From Candidatus Bathyarchaeota archaeon (GTDB taxonomy: Archaea; Thermoproteota; Bathyarchaeia; Bathyarchaeales; Bathycorpusculaceae): DNA of 52,592 bases. The stretch covers positions 163,594 through 216,185 of the forward strand of contig JAOZIE010000012.1 of the NCBI GenBank assembly GCA_026014485.1, in the 5' to 3' direction. The notes under the pieces are model-generated. The model saw nothing but the letters and a program-made list of their open reading frames with translations, did no database searches and was not told where the DNA came from. This document shows, piece by piece, positions 32,913 to 40,795 of this stretch (its first letter is position 1; every line of letters starts with the position of its first letter). The position numbers and the translations under genes are program-made.

Positions 32913-33749
32913 ATGAAAAAAGAATCTTGGCGACAACCATATTCACTTATCATTGTAGCAATGGCAGTCAATGCGGCACTGTATGCTGCAGGATCCTACC
33001 TCACCGCTTATATTCCCTCACCGTGGGGGATAGGTCAATTCCGACCAGCAGTTGTGGTTCCCGCGTTCTTCTCGGTTATTTTTGGTCCGTGGGCTGGCGG
33101 CGTCGGCGCCGCGTTGGGCACTTTGATTGTGGATTCTGCTAAGCATGGAGGAATCTATCCTGGAAGCTTACTTGCAGCGGTTCCAGGCAACTTCATCGGC
33201 TTTTTCGTCTTTGGCTACCTCCTACGTAAGAAGTTCAATTGGGCTAGATTCATCACAGTAACCAATGTAGCCTTGATTCTTGCTAACGTCATCGTGGCGT
33301 TTCTTTACGTGTTCACCTACAAGCTGCTATACATGCAATCTTCAGCCTTTACTCAAATGTCAGCGGAGGCCTTGATTGTGCTATCGTTAGGACTCACCGT
33401 ATTCTGGTTCGTCACGATGCTGCCATTTGTGCTCCTCATTGTGCCCGCATTAGTAGCAGTAACCGCCAAGGCGTTTCCATCGATAGTACCCGAAGAGGTC
33501 AGAATCAACGGCATGAAACGTCTCCCCAAGCGCCTGCTGGGTGCATCAATGATAGTTCCAGGCATAGCCATGATTGCAATTGGGCTCACGGTAACCTTCG
33601 CATCCCTCAGCAGTTACCTACCAACAAACTTAGCCGCAAGCTACTTCCCAGCAGCCACCCTCACCCTAATCCAAATACTACTATATGCAGGCGGCGCTAC
33701 CCTGACAGCTTTGGGAAGCATATTCATCGTCAAAAAAAGCACACACTAA
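32913..33749 (+). CDS. ECF transporter S component-like membrane protein
   Basis: About 278 aa from the ATG at 32913 (a GTG at 32904 is in frame). About six to seven helices. The YSLIIVAMAVNAALYAAGSYLTAYIP, VVVPAFFSVIFGPWAGGVGAALGTLIVD and SLLAAVPGNFIGFFVFGYLL stretches match substrate-binding S components of energy-coupling factor vitamin transporters. The C-terminal ~90 residues extend beyond the usual core and include extra helices. No A or T component is adjacent. Substrate unknown; the upstream palindrome (32824-32843) suggests ligand-responsive control. Confidence 0.68.
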   Translation: MKKESWRQPYSLIIVAMAVNAALYAAGSYLTAYIPSPWGIGQFRPAVVVPAFFSVIFGPWAGGVGAALGTLIVDSAKHGGIYPGSLLAAVPGNFIGFFVFGYLLRKKFNWARFITVTNVALILANVIVAFLYVFTYKLLYMQSSAFTQMSAEALIVLSLGLTVFWFVTMLPFVLLIVPALVAVTAKAFPSIVPEEVRINGMKRLPKRLLGASMIVPGIAMIAIGLTVTFASLSSYLPTNLAASYFPAATLTLIQILLYAGGATLTALGSIFIVKKSTH

Positions 33750-33957
33750 ATAGGACAAATACAGGCAGGGTTCTTGTTCTGTGTTAAAAGGTGTAAGAAG
33801 CCACGGAGTGGTTTTCCTTTTTTACACACTTTACAAGTTTCAGAAAAACGCGGCGTGTTTGCTATACTTCCGATTGAGTAAAAAGCCAAACAGGAATTTT
33901 TGAGTTCAATACAAAATTAGATATAGGGTGAGGTAACAAATAAGGAAGGGAACCTCA

Positions 33958-34467
33958 TTGGGCACAAACGGGCTAATTAAAATAGATGGATATTACGTCG
34001 AAAGTGTGGAAACATGTCGTAGAGCGCTGTTGAAGTATTATACGTCTCAGGCAATGACGCGTAGTGGATACCTTGTAACAACAGCTATTGCAACCATTAC
34101 ATTAGTTTCAAGCAGGGGAGCCTTCCCGCAGACTACAATCGGGTTGATAACTTTTGCTTTGCTGTTGAGTGCGTTATTAACTGCTGGCGTCTATATTTTG
34201 TTGCGAACGTTGTACTGGGGTTGTTTATCCCATCTAATCATTATTACGAAATTAACTGGATATTATAGTGACAGCACTTTAATGGCAAATCTTCAGTGGA
34301 AAACAATTGAAAAAATGCAAGAGGCAAAAAAAGAAAAGGGTACACCTGCATATTGGTACAAACTGGTTTATTTTTTGAACAAACATATTAGATTAAGCAC
34401 AACCTTATTTTTGTTCAGCATTCTCTCGTTGGGCTTGTATTTTTCCTTATTATTGTTCCGAATGTAG
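33958..34467 (+). CDS. Hypothetical membrane protein
   Basis: A 169-aa protein from a TTG at 33958 (GGAAGGG upstream). Four hydrophobic stretches (about 40-55, 60-82, 88-100 and 140-165) around a charged segment (KTIEKMQEAKKEKG). No family was recognised. The coding region is more AT-rich than its neighbours, and the codon use looks different, which may reflect recent acquisition. The N-terminal soluble part (LIKIDGYYVESVETCRRALLKYY) has no known motif. Confidence 0.6.
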   Translation: MGTNGLIKIDGYYVESVETCRRALLKYYTSQAMTRSGYLVTTAIATITLVSSRGAFPQTTIGLITFALLLSALLTAGVYILLRTLYWGCLSHLIIITKLTGYYSDSTLMANLQWKTIEKMQEAKKEKGTPAYWYKLVYFLNKHIRLSTTLFLFSILSLGLYFSLLLFRM

Positions 34468-34641
34468 GCAGTGTTTTCTGCTATTTCTCCATTTAAACAG
34501 CCGCGGAGAAAATGCTAATGCTCATACTTGTGAAACAGGTTACTGTAAAGACGTTTCACAAACTTATCTTTGTATGAATGCATAGGATGTCGCAGGCAAC
34601 CTTTCCTGAATGACGAGGGGAGAGGGGGTTGTAGAAGAAAA

Positions 34642-34660
34642 AATAGCTTCATCAGCTATT
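34642..34660 (-). other. Hairpin at the end of the Tes-like gene
   Basis: AATAGCT-TCATC-AGCTATT is a perfect 7-bp stem that overlaps the stop codon of the minus-strand gene. It may stabilise or end the transcript. Confidence 0.35.
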
Positions 34661-36119
34661 TAGCGCTTTTCTGTGCATAGGTTTCTTCAGTATCGATTCG
34701 GTGGATGTTGTTGTAGGCGCAGAACGGGATAACCTTCAAGTTCGGAGTAACATAGTGCACCACACACCGCTGCACACGATTCACGTCGAAAGTGTATGGA
34801 TCCATGAAAGCCATGCAGCCCAAAAGGAAAATCCGCCGTCTGATGGGACCCAGCGACTGGTAACTTGGAGAAACAAACATCTTCAAGATAGCTTTCATCA
34901 ACGTGAAGATGCCAACTTCTTTAGTTACCAACAGCATATTCATTGAAAGCATAGACGACATAAACAACGTTGCAAGCAAAGAAAACTTGCCTTGATCTTT
35001 TGCGTTCTGAGCTGTTTTTTGAATACCTTTGAAGAACTTGCCGAAGTTTACGAAATGGTTAATCGGAATCATTTTGCCGCTTTTGGAAACATACACCCAA
35101 TTCACGATACCGCAGTGGGGGCTACAGGAGAAAAGCGGCCAAGGCTTCTTCATGAACTTGCGCATGATTTTTATGGGGGAAGTCATCACGGAAAGCGGAA
35201 ACATATCCGACGTTTTGACTTCGCCGTCTGTTTGGGATTCCACTTGTTCCGCGAAACGCCAGTCGCGCCAAGCCTCTTGGAAGGGGTTATCCGTTGCGCG
35301 ACCAGTAAACGCGATAGGCTGGAAAATTAAGCCGCGGATGATGTCGGAGTTTGCAGCGGCGAACTTTATGATTTTGCCGACTTCCTTGTCGTTGAAGCCG
35401 TTCATTAGCGTGCAAACCAAAATTACCTCCATGTCCAGCTTGCGGCAGACGTCGATTGCTTTGTATTTGAGTTTGAGCAGTTCGCGTCCGCGGATCTTCT
35501 TGTAAAATTCGTCGCGGAAGCTGTCAAACTGTAAATAAACAATGTTTAGCCCACACTTCTTGAGTTGCGCTGCACGTTCAGGTTCCTCAGCGATGTGAAT
35601 GCCGTTAGTCGCCAAAATCGTCATGAACTTTAACTCATGTGCAGCAGCGATGATTTCATGCATGTCCTTGCGCTCCATCGGTTCCCCACCTGAAAACAGA
35701 ATCGCTGGAGGTTTTGGATTGCGCTTGCTGAGAAAAGTCAGGATGTCGATGAGTTCTTGTTTGGTGGGTTCGTAATCCACGATGTGGTCGGAGAACGTGG
35801 AGAAACAGATGGCGCAACGTAAATCGCACTCTTTGGTTACGTCGATTACGCCGATTACCGTGTCCGAAATGTGGCTTTTACAGGACGCACATACGTAGGG
35901 GCAACCCGCAGCCACCTTGTGAGTTTTGGCTTCCTCAAAGTCCTTAAAGAAGTCATACTCCTCAGTGAAGTTGTAAACTGTTGGGCTCTGCCAATGCGTA
36001 GCCTTGAAAACTCCATGTTCAGGACATTTTTTGGTGATTTGGATTTTTCCGTCTTTCACTGTCAGTTCCGCATCGATTGCCTTTTGACATTCAGGACAGA
36101 TACTCTTGGTTTTTTGCAT
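34656..36119 (-). CDS. Tetraether lipid synthase (Tes)-like radical SAM protein
   Basis: A 487-aa protein starting MQKTKSICPECQKA at 36119; the frame to 36158 overlaps the UbiA gene and is not used. The layout matches the Tes/MJ0619 group: a zinc-ribbon-like start (Cys8, Cys11, Cys32), the CPYVCASC cluster (Cys73, 77, 80), then the radical SAM motif CDLRCAIC (Cys98, 102, 105) and GGEP (144-147), plus a long Cys-containing C-terminus. Tes couples two archaeol chains into membrane-spanning tetraethers. It starts 1 nt after the stop of the DGGGP-synthase-like gene, which supports a lipid role. Paralogs of unknown function exist in this family. Confidence 0.7.
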   Translation of the reverse strand: MQKTKSICPECQKAIDAELTVKDGKIQITKKCPEHGVFKATHWQSPTVYNFTEEYDFFKDFEEAKTHKVAAGCPYVCASCKSHISDTVIGVIDVTKECDLRCAICFSTFSDHIVDYEPTKQELIDILTFLSKRNPKPPAILFSGGEPMERKDMHEIIAAAHELKFMTILATNGIHIAEEPERAAQLKKCGLNIVYLQFDSFRDEFYKKIRGRELLKLKYKAIDVCRKLDMEVILVCTLMNGFNDKEVGKIIKFAAANSDIIRGLIFQPIAFTGRATDNPFQEAWRDWRFAEQVESQTDGEVKTSDMFPLSVMTSPIKIMRKFMKKPWPLFSCSPHCGIVNWVYVSKSGKMIPINHFVNFGKFFKGIQKTAQNAKDQGKFSLLATLFMSSMLSMNMLLVTKEVGIFTLMKAILKMFVSPSYQSLGPIRRRIFLLGCMAFMDPYTFDVNRVQRCVVHYVTPNLKVIPFCAYNNIHRIDTEETYAQKSAK

Positions 36120-36120
36120 G

Positions 36121-37005
36121 CTACAGTAATCCTCCAATAATCTTTGACAAAGCTTCAAGAATCAAAGCCATAGGAAGCAGAATCATCGACATCGTAATCA
36201 TCCGTTCATACTTCCGAACATTCGCAATCTTCAAATCCGACGAAACAAGGCGCACAGAAGAATAAATCAGAAGTACACTCCACAGCAGAATAAACGGCAA
36301 ATAATAAACCGTGAACTCACCGATCAGAAAGGGCAATGGGGCAAGCACGCCGCACGCAACAAAGAAAACCGCTGCGACCTCGACAGATTTGAAGTTTCCG
36401 ATTTTCTGCGGCAAAGTGGGGTAACCAACTTTGGAGTCCCCGTCAAGGCTGAGGATGTCGCGCAAAACGTTTCCGCCGATGGTTCCAAACGCAATTGGGT
36501 AAAGGCTCATTGAAAGCAGAGTTAGAGTTGGCGGATTCGAAATGGTGGCTTCGCCGTATAGGAAAGCAGTTCCAGTCAAGATGCCCACCAAAACGTTAGC
36601 GACAAAACCAGATTTACGCTTAACCGCCGCAGAATAAACCAGAAGCAAAACGGAATCCACAGCCAGAATGGCGAAACTGAGCCAGTTGATGAGCGCAGCT
36701 AAAACCAGCCCAACCACGAAAAGAACAGAGGAAACCGCAATCACTTGCCTAAGAGACAAAGCGCCCGAAGGAATGGGACGTTTCGGCTTAATGACAGCAT
36801 CGCTTTCTTTATCGAAGTAGTCGTTTATGGCGAACCCTGCTGAAGTGATGGCTGCCATCGAAAAGAAAATCAGCGGCACAACCTGCAGGCTGCCAAAGTC
36901 ACCTTTAGTGATGGCAAATGCCGTTAAAAGAGCAAGTCCACCTGTCATAAGCCAGTAGGGAAGACGCAGAAGCGCAATTAATCCCTTGGCGGGGTTCTTG
37001 CTCAA
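36121..37005 (-). CDS. UbiA prenyltransferase, DGGGP synthase-like
   Basis: A 294-aa protein with about eight to nine helices. First Asp motif NDYFDKESD (61-69), second Asp motif DILSLDGDSKVGYPTLP (183-199), both typical of geranylgeranylglyceryl-phosphate geranylgeranyltransferase, which adds the second C20 chain to the archaeal glycerophosphate backbone. KPKRPIPSGALS is another family hallmark. ATG at 37005 overlaps the stop of the epimerase gene (ATGA), and the Tes-like gene follows within 1 nt, forming a lipid operon. Confidence 0.85.
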   Translation of the reverse strand: MSKNPAKGLIALLRLPYWLMTGGLALLTAFAITKGDFGSLQVVPLIFFSMAAITSAGFAINDYFDKESDAVIKPKRPIPSGALSLRQVIAVSSVLFVVGLVLAALINWLSFAILAVDSVLLLVYSAAVKRKSGFVANVLVGILTGTAFLYGEATISNPPTLTLLSMSLYPIAFGTIGGNVLRDILSLDGDSKVGYPTLPQKIGNFKSVEVAAVFFVACGVLAPLPFLIGEFTVYYLPFILLWSVLLIYSSVRLVSSDLKIANVRKYERMITMSMILLPMALILEALSKIIGGLL

Positions 37006-37931
37006 ATCATTTTCCTCTCAGCAATCAACGTACGCAGGTGGTCATTAAAACGGATTTTGGGGCTCCAGCCAAGCTCCTCTTTGGCTTTAGAGATGTCAAA
37101 CCATATCGTGACGATGTCGCCTTGCCACGATTGCCCCGTAGTGGACACTTCAGTTTTGTCGGTAAGACCCAAAATGTCCAGCATCATCTTAGCTAAGTCA
37201 ATAATCTTTAAGGTTTCACCAAAACCCAAGTTGAAGGTTTTGCCAACAGCGTTATCGCCAGCAGCCAAAACCAACGCTTCAGCGACGTCAGATGCATGAA
37301 CAAAATCTCGGCTTTGCTGCCCAGTTCCAATGATTTCCAGTTTCGAAGGATCCTTTTGCAGTTTATCTAAAAAGTCGTTTATGACTCCATGGCAGCGGGA
37401 ACCGTAAACGTTAGCGAACCGTGTTATGGTGATTTTTAAGCCGTACTGAAGCGTGTAGATTTCACAGTACTCTTCACCTACGACTTTGGATAATCCGTAG
37501 CAGCTAAAGGGGTGAAAACCGTACGCTTCAGGAGTAGGTAACTGAGTGGGGTTACCATAAACTGCTGCGCTGGACGCGAAAACCAGTTGCGCATTGTCTT
37601 TGCGGGCTTTTTCAAGCACGTTTAGGGTTCCATGCGCGTTAGTTTCAAAGTCTTCAGTTGGGTTTTCCATGCTGTAGGGCACGACTACTTGTGCTGCTAA
37701 ATGGTAGATTAAATCGAATTTTGGTAGGCTGCAGAGTTTTTTAAGGTCAAGTATGTCGCCTTGGACAAAATTGGCTTGGGGATTGTCTTTGACGTTTTCA
37801 ATTTTGCCGCTGCTGAGGTTGTCGTAGATTGTTACGTCTGCGCCCATTTCCAGAAGTTTCTTGGTGAGGTGGAAACCTATGAAACCTGCACCACCTGTCA
37901 CCAGGATTTTCTTTCCCTTGAGTTGTGTCAT
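37002..37931 (-). CDS. NAD-dependent nucleotide-sugar epimerase/dehydratase
   Basis: About 309 aa from the ATG at 37931 (GTG at 37940 also possible). Extended SDR: TGGAGFIG NAD-binding loop (12-19), Tyr145-X3-Lys149 catalytic pair in CYGLSK, and SSAAVYG. It resembles UDP-glucose 4-epimerase-like enzymes. First gene of an operon with DGGGP synthase-like and Tes-like genes, so it may supply a sugar for glycolipid head groups. Divergent from the CobS-like gene across 48 nt. Confidence 0.85.
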   Translation of the reverse strand: MTQLKGKKILVTGGAGFIGFHLTKKLLEMGADVTIYDNLSSGKIENVKDNPQANFVQGDILDLKKLCSLPKFDLIYHLAAQVVVPYSMENPTEDFETNAHGTLNVLEKARKDNAQLVFASSAAVYGNPTQLPTPEAYGFHPFSCYGLSKVVGEEYCEIYTLQYGLKITITRFANVYGSRCHGVINDFLDKLQKDPSKLEIIGTGQQSRDFVHASDVAEALVLAAGDNAVGKTFNLGFGETLKIIDLAKMMLDILGLTDKTEVSTTGQSWQGDIVTIWFDISKAKEELGWSPKIRFNDHLRTLIAERKMI

Positions 37932-37979
37932 GAAGCTCACGGATAAAGCTATATCCTAAATGGACTTTTGATAGGGTAT

Positions 37980-38816
37980 ATGTCGAAGTTGGATGCTATA
38001 AAAACTTTTAGGGAATTACTGTCTTTCCTAACGGTTATCCCGCTGGGCGAAACAGAAGACTTCGTTTTCGCCAGCGCCCGAAACATGTTTCTTTTTCCGT
38101 TGGTTGGCGGGTTAATCGGCGTGTTGGGCGCAGGATATTTTCTGGGCAGCAGCCTCATCATCGGGTACCTGCTTGCCGCTGCAAGCTCCGTTCTGCACGT
38201 TTCCGCTTGGTGGCTTCCCAGAATTCTGCCTGCGGCAATGACGCTGGCGTTTCTGCTGGTTTTAACGGGCTTTCAACATTTCGACGGCTTAATCGACTTA
38301 GGCAACGCCATAGGCGTGCGAAAAGTTGAGGACCGAAGAGAAATCGCCCACAGGTGGGTGGTAACCTACAAAGGCGCATTTTTAGCGCTTTTCGTAGAAT
38401 TATCAGCAGTTGCGGGGCTGTTTCTGCTGGACTGGAATGTGGCGTGGAGAGCGCTGATTCTGGCTGAGGTCGCCGCGAAGTTGGCGATGGTGACAATTGT
38501 GTGGCGGGGCAAACCTGCACATCAAGGCTTGGGCGCAAGATTCATCGAATACGCCAAACGAAACCTGAACATTGCCGCCTATGCATTAGCCGCTGTGTTG
38601 GGCTTTGCGCTTCTAGGCTGGGCTGGACTCCTCGTGATTGCCGCAGCCGCCGCGTTCGGCTGGTTCATGGTGCAGGTCGCGAAGGGCACGTTCGGCGGAG
38701 TTTCAGGTGACATGATTGGAGCCACAAACGAATCCGCAAGAGCGTTAGCACTGGTTCTGGTCGCGGCAGTGCTTGTTTATGCTTCGGCACTGTTTGGTGG
38801 TGCACTGTTTTTCTGA
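37980..38816 (+). CDS. CobS-like membrane protein, second paralog with altered acidic motif
   Basis: About 278 aa from the ATG at 37980 (a TTG at 37968 is in frame). The fold and phrases match CobS: FRELLSFLTVIPLG, TGFQHFDGLIDLGNAIG and GVSGDMIGATNESARALAL. Compared with the CobS at 22743-23522, the motif has Asp102 and Asp106, but Asn109 replaces the third Asp, and the following MHDQLTGAGAIG region reads AHRWVVTYKGAFLA, losing another acidic residue. It may use a different substrate or be poorly active. It stands alone, divergent from the lipid operon. Confidence 0.78.
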   Translation: MSKLDAIKTFRELLSFLTVIPLGETEDFVFASARNMFLFPLVGGLIGVLGAGYFLGSSLIIGYLLAAASSVLHVSAWWLPRILPAAMTLAFLLVLTGFQHFDGLIDLGNAIGVRKVEDRREIAHRWVVTYKGAFLALFVELSAVAGLFLLDWNVAWRALILAEVAAKLAMVTIVWRGKPAHQGLGARFIEYAKRNLNIAAYALAAVLGFALLGWAGLLVIAAAAAFGWFMVQVAKGTFGGVSGDMIGATNESARALALVLVAAVLVYASALFGGALFF

Positions 38817-38856
38817 ACATGTAAAACAGTAATTCTGAGCGATTCGTTTTTTCTGC

Positions 38857-38868
38857 GGGGTATACCCC
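38857..38868. promoter_or_regulatory. GGGGTATACCCC palindrome
   Basis: A perfect 12-bp palindrome 40 nt after the CobS-like stop. Could be an operator or part of a termination structure. Confidence 0.3.
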
Positions 38869-38873
38869 CCGTT

Positions 38874-38904
38874 TTCTGCAGGCGCTGCAGAACGTTGCTT
38901 TTTT
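38874..38904 (+). terminator. Hairpin plus T-run after the CobS-like gene
   Basis: TTCTGCAG-GCG-CTGCAGAA is an 8-bp perfect stem with a 3-nt loop, followed by CGTTGC and six T. It looks like an intrinsic terminator, which is unusual in archaea, where T-runs alone suffice. Confidence 0.45.
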
Positions 38905-38976
38905 GTTTCAGAACCCGTTTTGGGTTTATGTTGCGTCTAGAAAAGGGTCAAAACGGTTGAATCTGGTTCAGAATGG
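38894..38976 (+). repeat. 83-bp dispersed intergenic element, copy B
   Basis: Aligns without gaps to the minus strand at 22052-21970 (about 8 differences in 83). The first ~58 bp are nearly identical, and conservation fades toward the end. Both copies lie downstream of genes of the cobS family. A TTG frame crosses the copy here but is broken by TGA in copy A, so conservation is not protein-driven. Confidence 0.75.
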
Positions 38977-39023
38977 CGCAAGTTTCTTAAAGTCGCAGGT
39001 ATGCATTCAGTTCGAGGGATTAT

Positions 39024-39962
39024 TTGCTTACTCCCGCTGCCGTCGTCTATGTGTATCCCTACAAGCTGCTAGTTGCCCCTGCGCTCGTAATAGTTTTGGC
39101 AGCTACGTTGACGTTTCTTGTAAAGTTTCCCTCCATGAAGAGGCATGTTGGAGCCGTGTTGATTGCGTTGGGCGTTTTCGAGGCGTTTGGGTCGTTGCCT
39201 CTCATGTTTTTTGAAGGTTACATCATAGGGTTGGCTACGTTGACGGTTGGAGTTGCGTTGGTTGCTAACGCCGTGCAGATGAATCAACCAGTGCATTTGA
39301 GTAAGCAGAGCAGGTTTTCCCCGAGAACCGCCGTCTCCGTTGCTTTTCTTGCCATGGGTTCGGCGGGTGTTTTTGCTGGGGGATTTGCACGGTCATTTTG
39401 GGTTGTTGCGTTGGGGATAGGCGCCCTAATTATTGGAACAACCATGGGGCTAAACGTCTTGTCGGTGTTTATGAGGCAAAACGCGGTCAGGAAAACCAGA
39501 GTTAAACTGCGAAGGGCTGCGTATCTGGTTCTTGCGGGGGTGATGTTAACGTCGGGCATGTTGATTACGCTGAGGGCAACTAACGTTTTGCATGAGCAAC
39601 GTCTGGAAAACTGGGGCGTCAGCACGGTTAACTTGACCGTGCAGGGCACAGTATCAGAAGTAAAATACAATCATGAAATAAACAATGGGTACAGCTACCA
39701 CATCTTCCCCGCTTATGTGACCCTGAACGTGACCAGACTAATTTGGGGAGACGCATCCGGGTCAAACCAGACATCCGCGGCGGAGTACTGGCAGAACCGA
39801 ACGGTTGCAGTCGGCTACGACAAAACCAGCCCGCCGCAGTTGATTGCGGGGCAGCAGATTGAGGTTAACGGGTACTTCTGCGGCTGGATTGAGGATTCGC
39901 TGTACTCAAACAAACTAATTGTGACTTCCAACATGAATGAAGGCTACATCAAAAAAATGTAA
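39024..39962 (+). CDS. Membrane protein with C-terminal extracellular domain
   Basis: A 312-aa protein with a TTG start after GAGGGATTAT. Six membrane helices in residues 10-190 (for example LLVAPALVIVLAATLTFLV and YIIGLATLTVGVALVANAV), then a soluble domain of about 120 residues (VNLTVQGTVSEVKYN..., VAVGYDKTSPPQLIAGQQIEVNGYF) with strands and a closing loop that look OB-like. No family was recognised. Several N-X-S/T sites lie in the soluble part, consistent with an outside location. Alone. Confidence 0.65.
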   Translation: MLTPAAVVYVYPYKLLVAPALVIVLAATLTFLVKFPSMKRHVGAVLIALGVFEAFGSLPLMFFEGYIIGLATLTVGVALVANAVQMNQPVHLSKQSRFSPRTAVSVAFLAMGSAGVFAGGFARSFWVVALGIGALIIGTTMGLNVLSVFMRQNAVRKTRVKLRRAAYLVLAGVMLTSGMLITLRATNVLHEQRLENWGVSTVNLTVQGTVSEVKYNHEINNGYSYHIFPAYVTLNVTRLIWGDASGSNQTSAAEYWQNRTVAVGYDKTSPPQLIAGQQIEVNGYFCGWIEDSLYSNKLIVTSNMNEGYIKKM

Positions 39963-40120
39963 CACTTTGCTTGCGGATAAAGACAAAAGCGTCATTGAAA
40001 GAACAAGTATGGTTTTCCTGAACTCACCAAGAGTAACAAACGAATATTTTAACTGCCGCAGTTTTGAGAGAATCAGAAGCTCAAACAATGGACTATCAGT
40101 AGGAACCCAAATTTTAATTG

Positions 40121-40795
40121 TCAACAATCGCTTTCCACTAATTCGAATGCAAAATAATGTTGAGGAAACGCTACTTCGACAACATCTTTATCTTTTAATA
40201 GAGTTAAGACGCCCAGCTTTTCCTCAGAACTTAAAGACTGCCATTGGGCTTTTCCACTTGCTCCAGATTGGAATCCAGCAAGCATAATTAAATGGTCCTC
40301 AATCATGTGCTGATTGCAGGTAAACTCAGCCAAACCACTCACTACTGTTATGACCGCAAAATGTCGATTGCCTATTGAGCATTCATAAAGTCGAACCTTC
40401 TCTGTGTCACCAAAAGTTCTGTTTAGCTGAAAAGTGATGCCTTGTTCTCTGAAAATTGATTCAACCGTGCTAAATATGCTTTCTAGACTGCTGGTGTCTT
40501 GGTCAAGGATAAACAGTAATTTGTTTATGCTTCTTATTTTCAGGTACTGCCGTATTTCTCTGAAGGCATCTGTAGAATGCTTCTCAGGTTTTGTTATTCC
40601 GACCGTTTTGTTCCCTTGATGGCAAGCCAGAATTCCCACGATTTCATCTTCAGGAGAGCCATCCCCCAAAACAACCAACGTTGAAAGCTCGGCAACAGTG
40701 CTCAGGATTAATCGTTGAACGGGAAAACTGAGGCGTCGGAGTCTACGAATGTTAATTGAGACTCTGCTGGTTGGGTCTAGAAAGTACATTTTCAT
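40121..40795 (-). CDS. Partner of the AAA ATPase, unknown fold, possibly TOPRIM-like
   Basis: A 224-aa protein whose ATG overlaps the stop of the ATPase gene (ATGA, 40792-40795), so the two are translated together. The middle shows a LVVLGDGSPEDEIVGIL segment and, about 60 residues later, LLFILDQDTSS; the Glu/Asp cluster followed by a D-X-D after a hydrophobic strand is what a TOPRIM-type nuclease domain would show, but the match is weak and unproven. Basic N-terminus (RRLRRLSFPVQR). No homolog was recognised. Confidence 0.6.
   Translation of the reverse strand: MKMYFLDPTSRVSINIRRLRRLSFPVQRLILSTVAELSTLVVLGDGSPEDEIVGILACHQGNKTVGITKPEKHSTDAFREIRQYLKIRSINKLLFILDQDTSSLESIFSTVESIFREQGITFQLNRTFGDTEKVRLYECSIGNRHFAVITVVSGLAEFTCNQHMIEDHLIMLAGFQSGASGKAQWQSLSSEEKLGVLTLLKDKDVVEVAFPQHYFAFELVESDC

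Noticed and set aside
38903-39214. 103-aa plus-strand frame over repeat copy B
   Set aside because: The same frame is stopped in copy A, and it overlaps the better membrane-protein gene at 39024.
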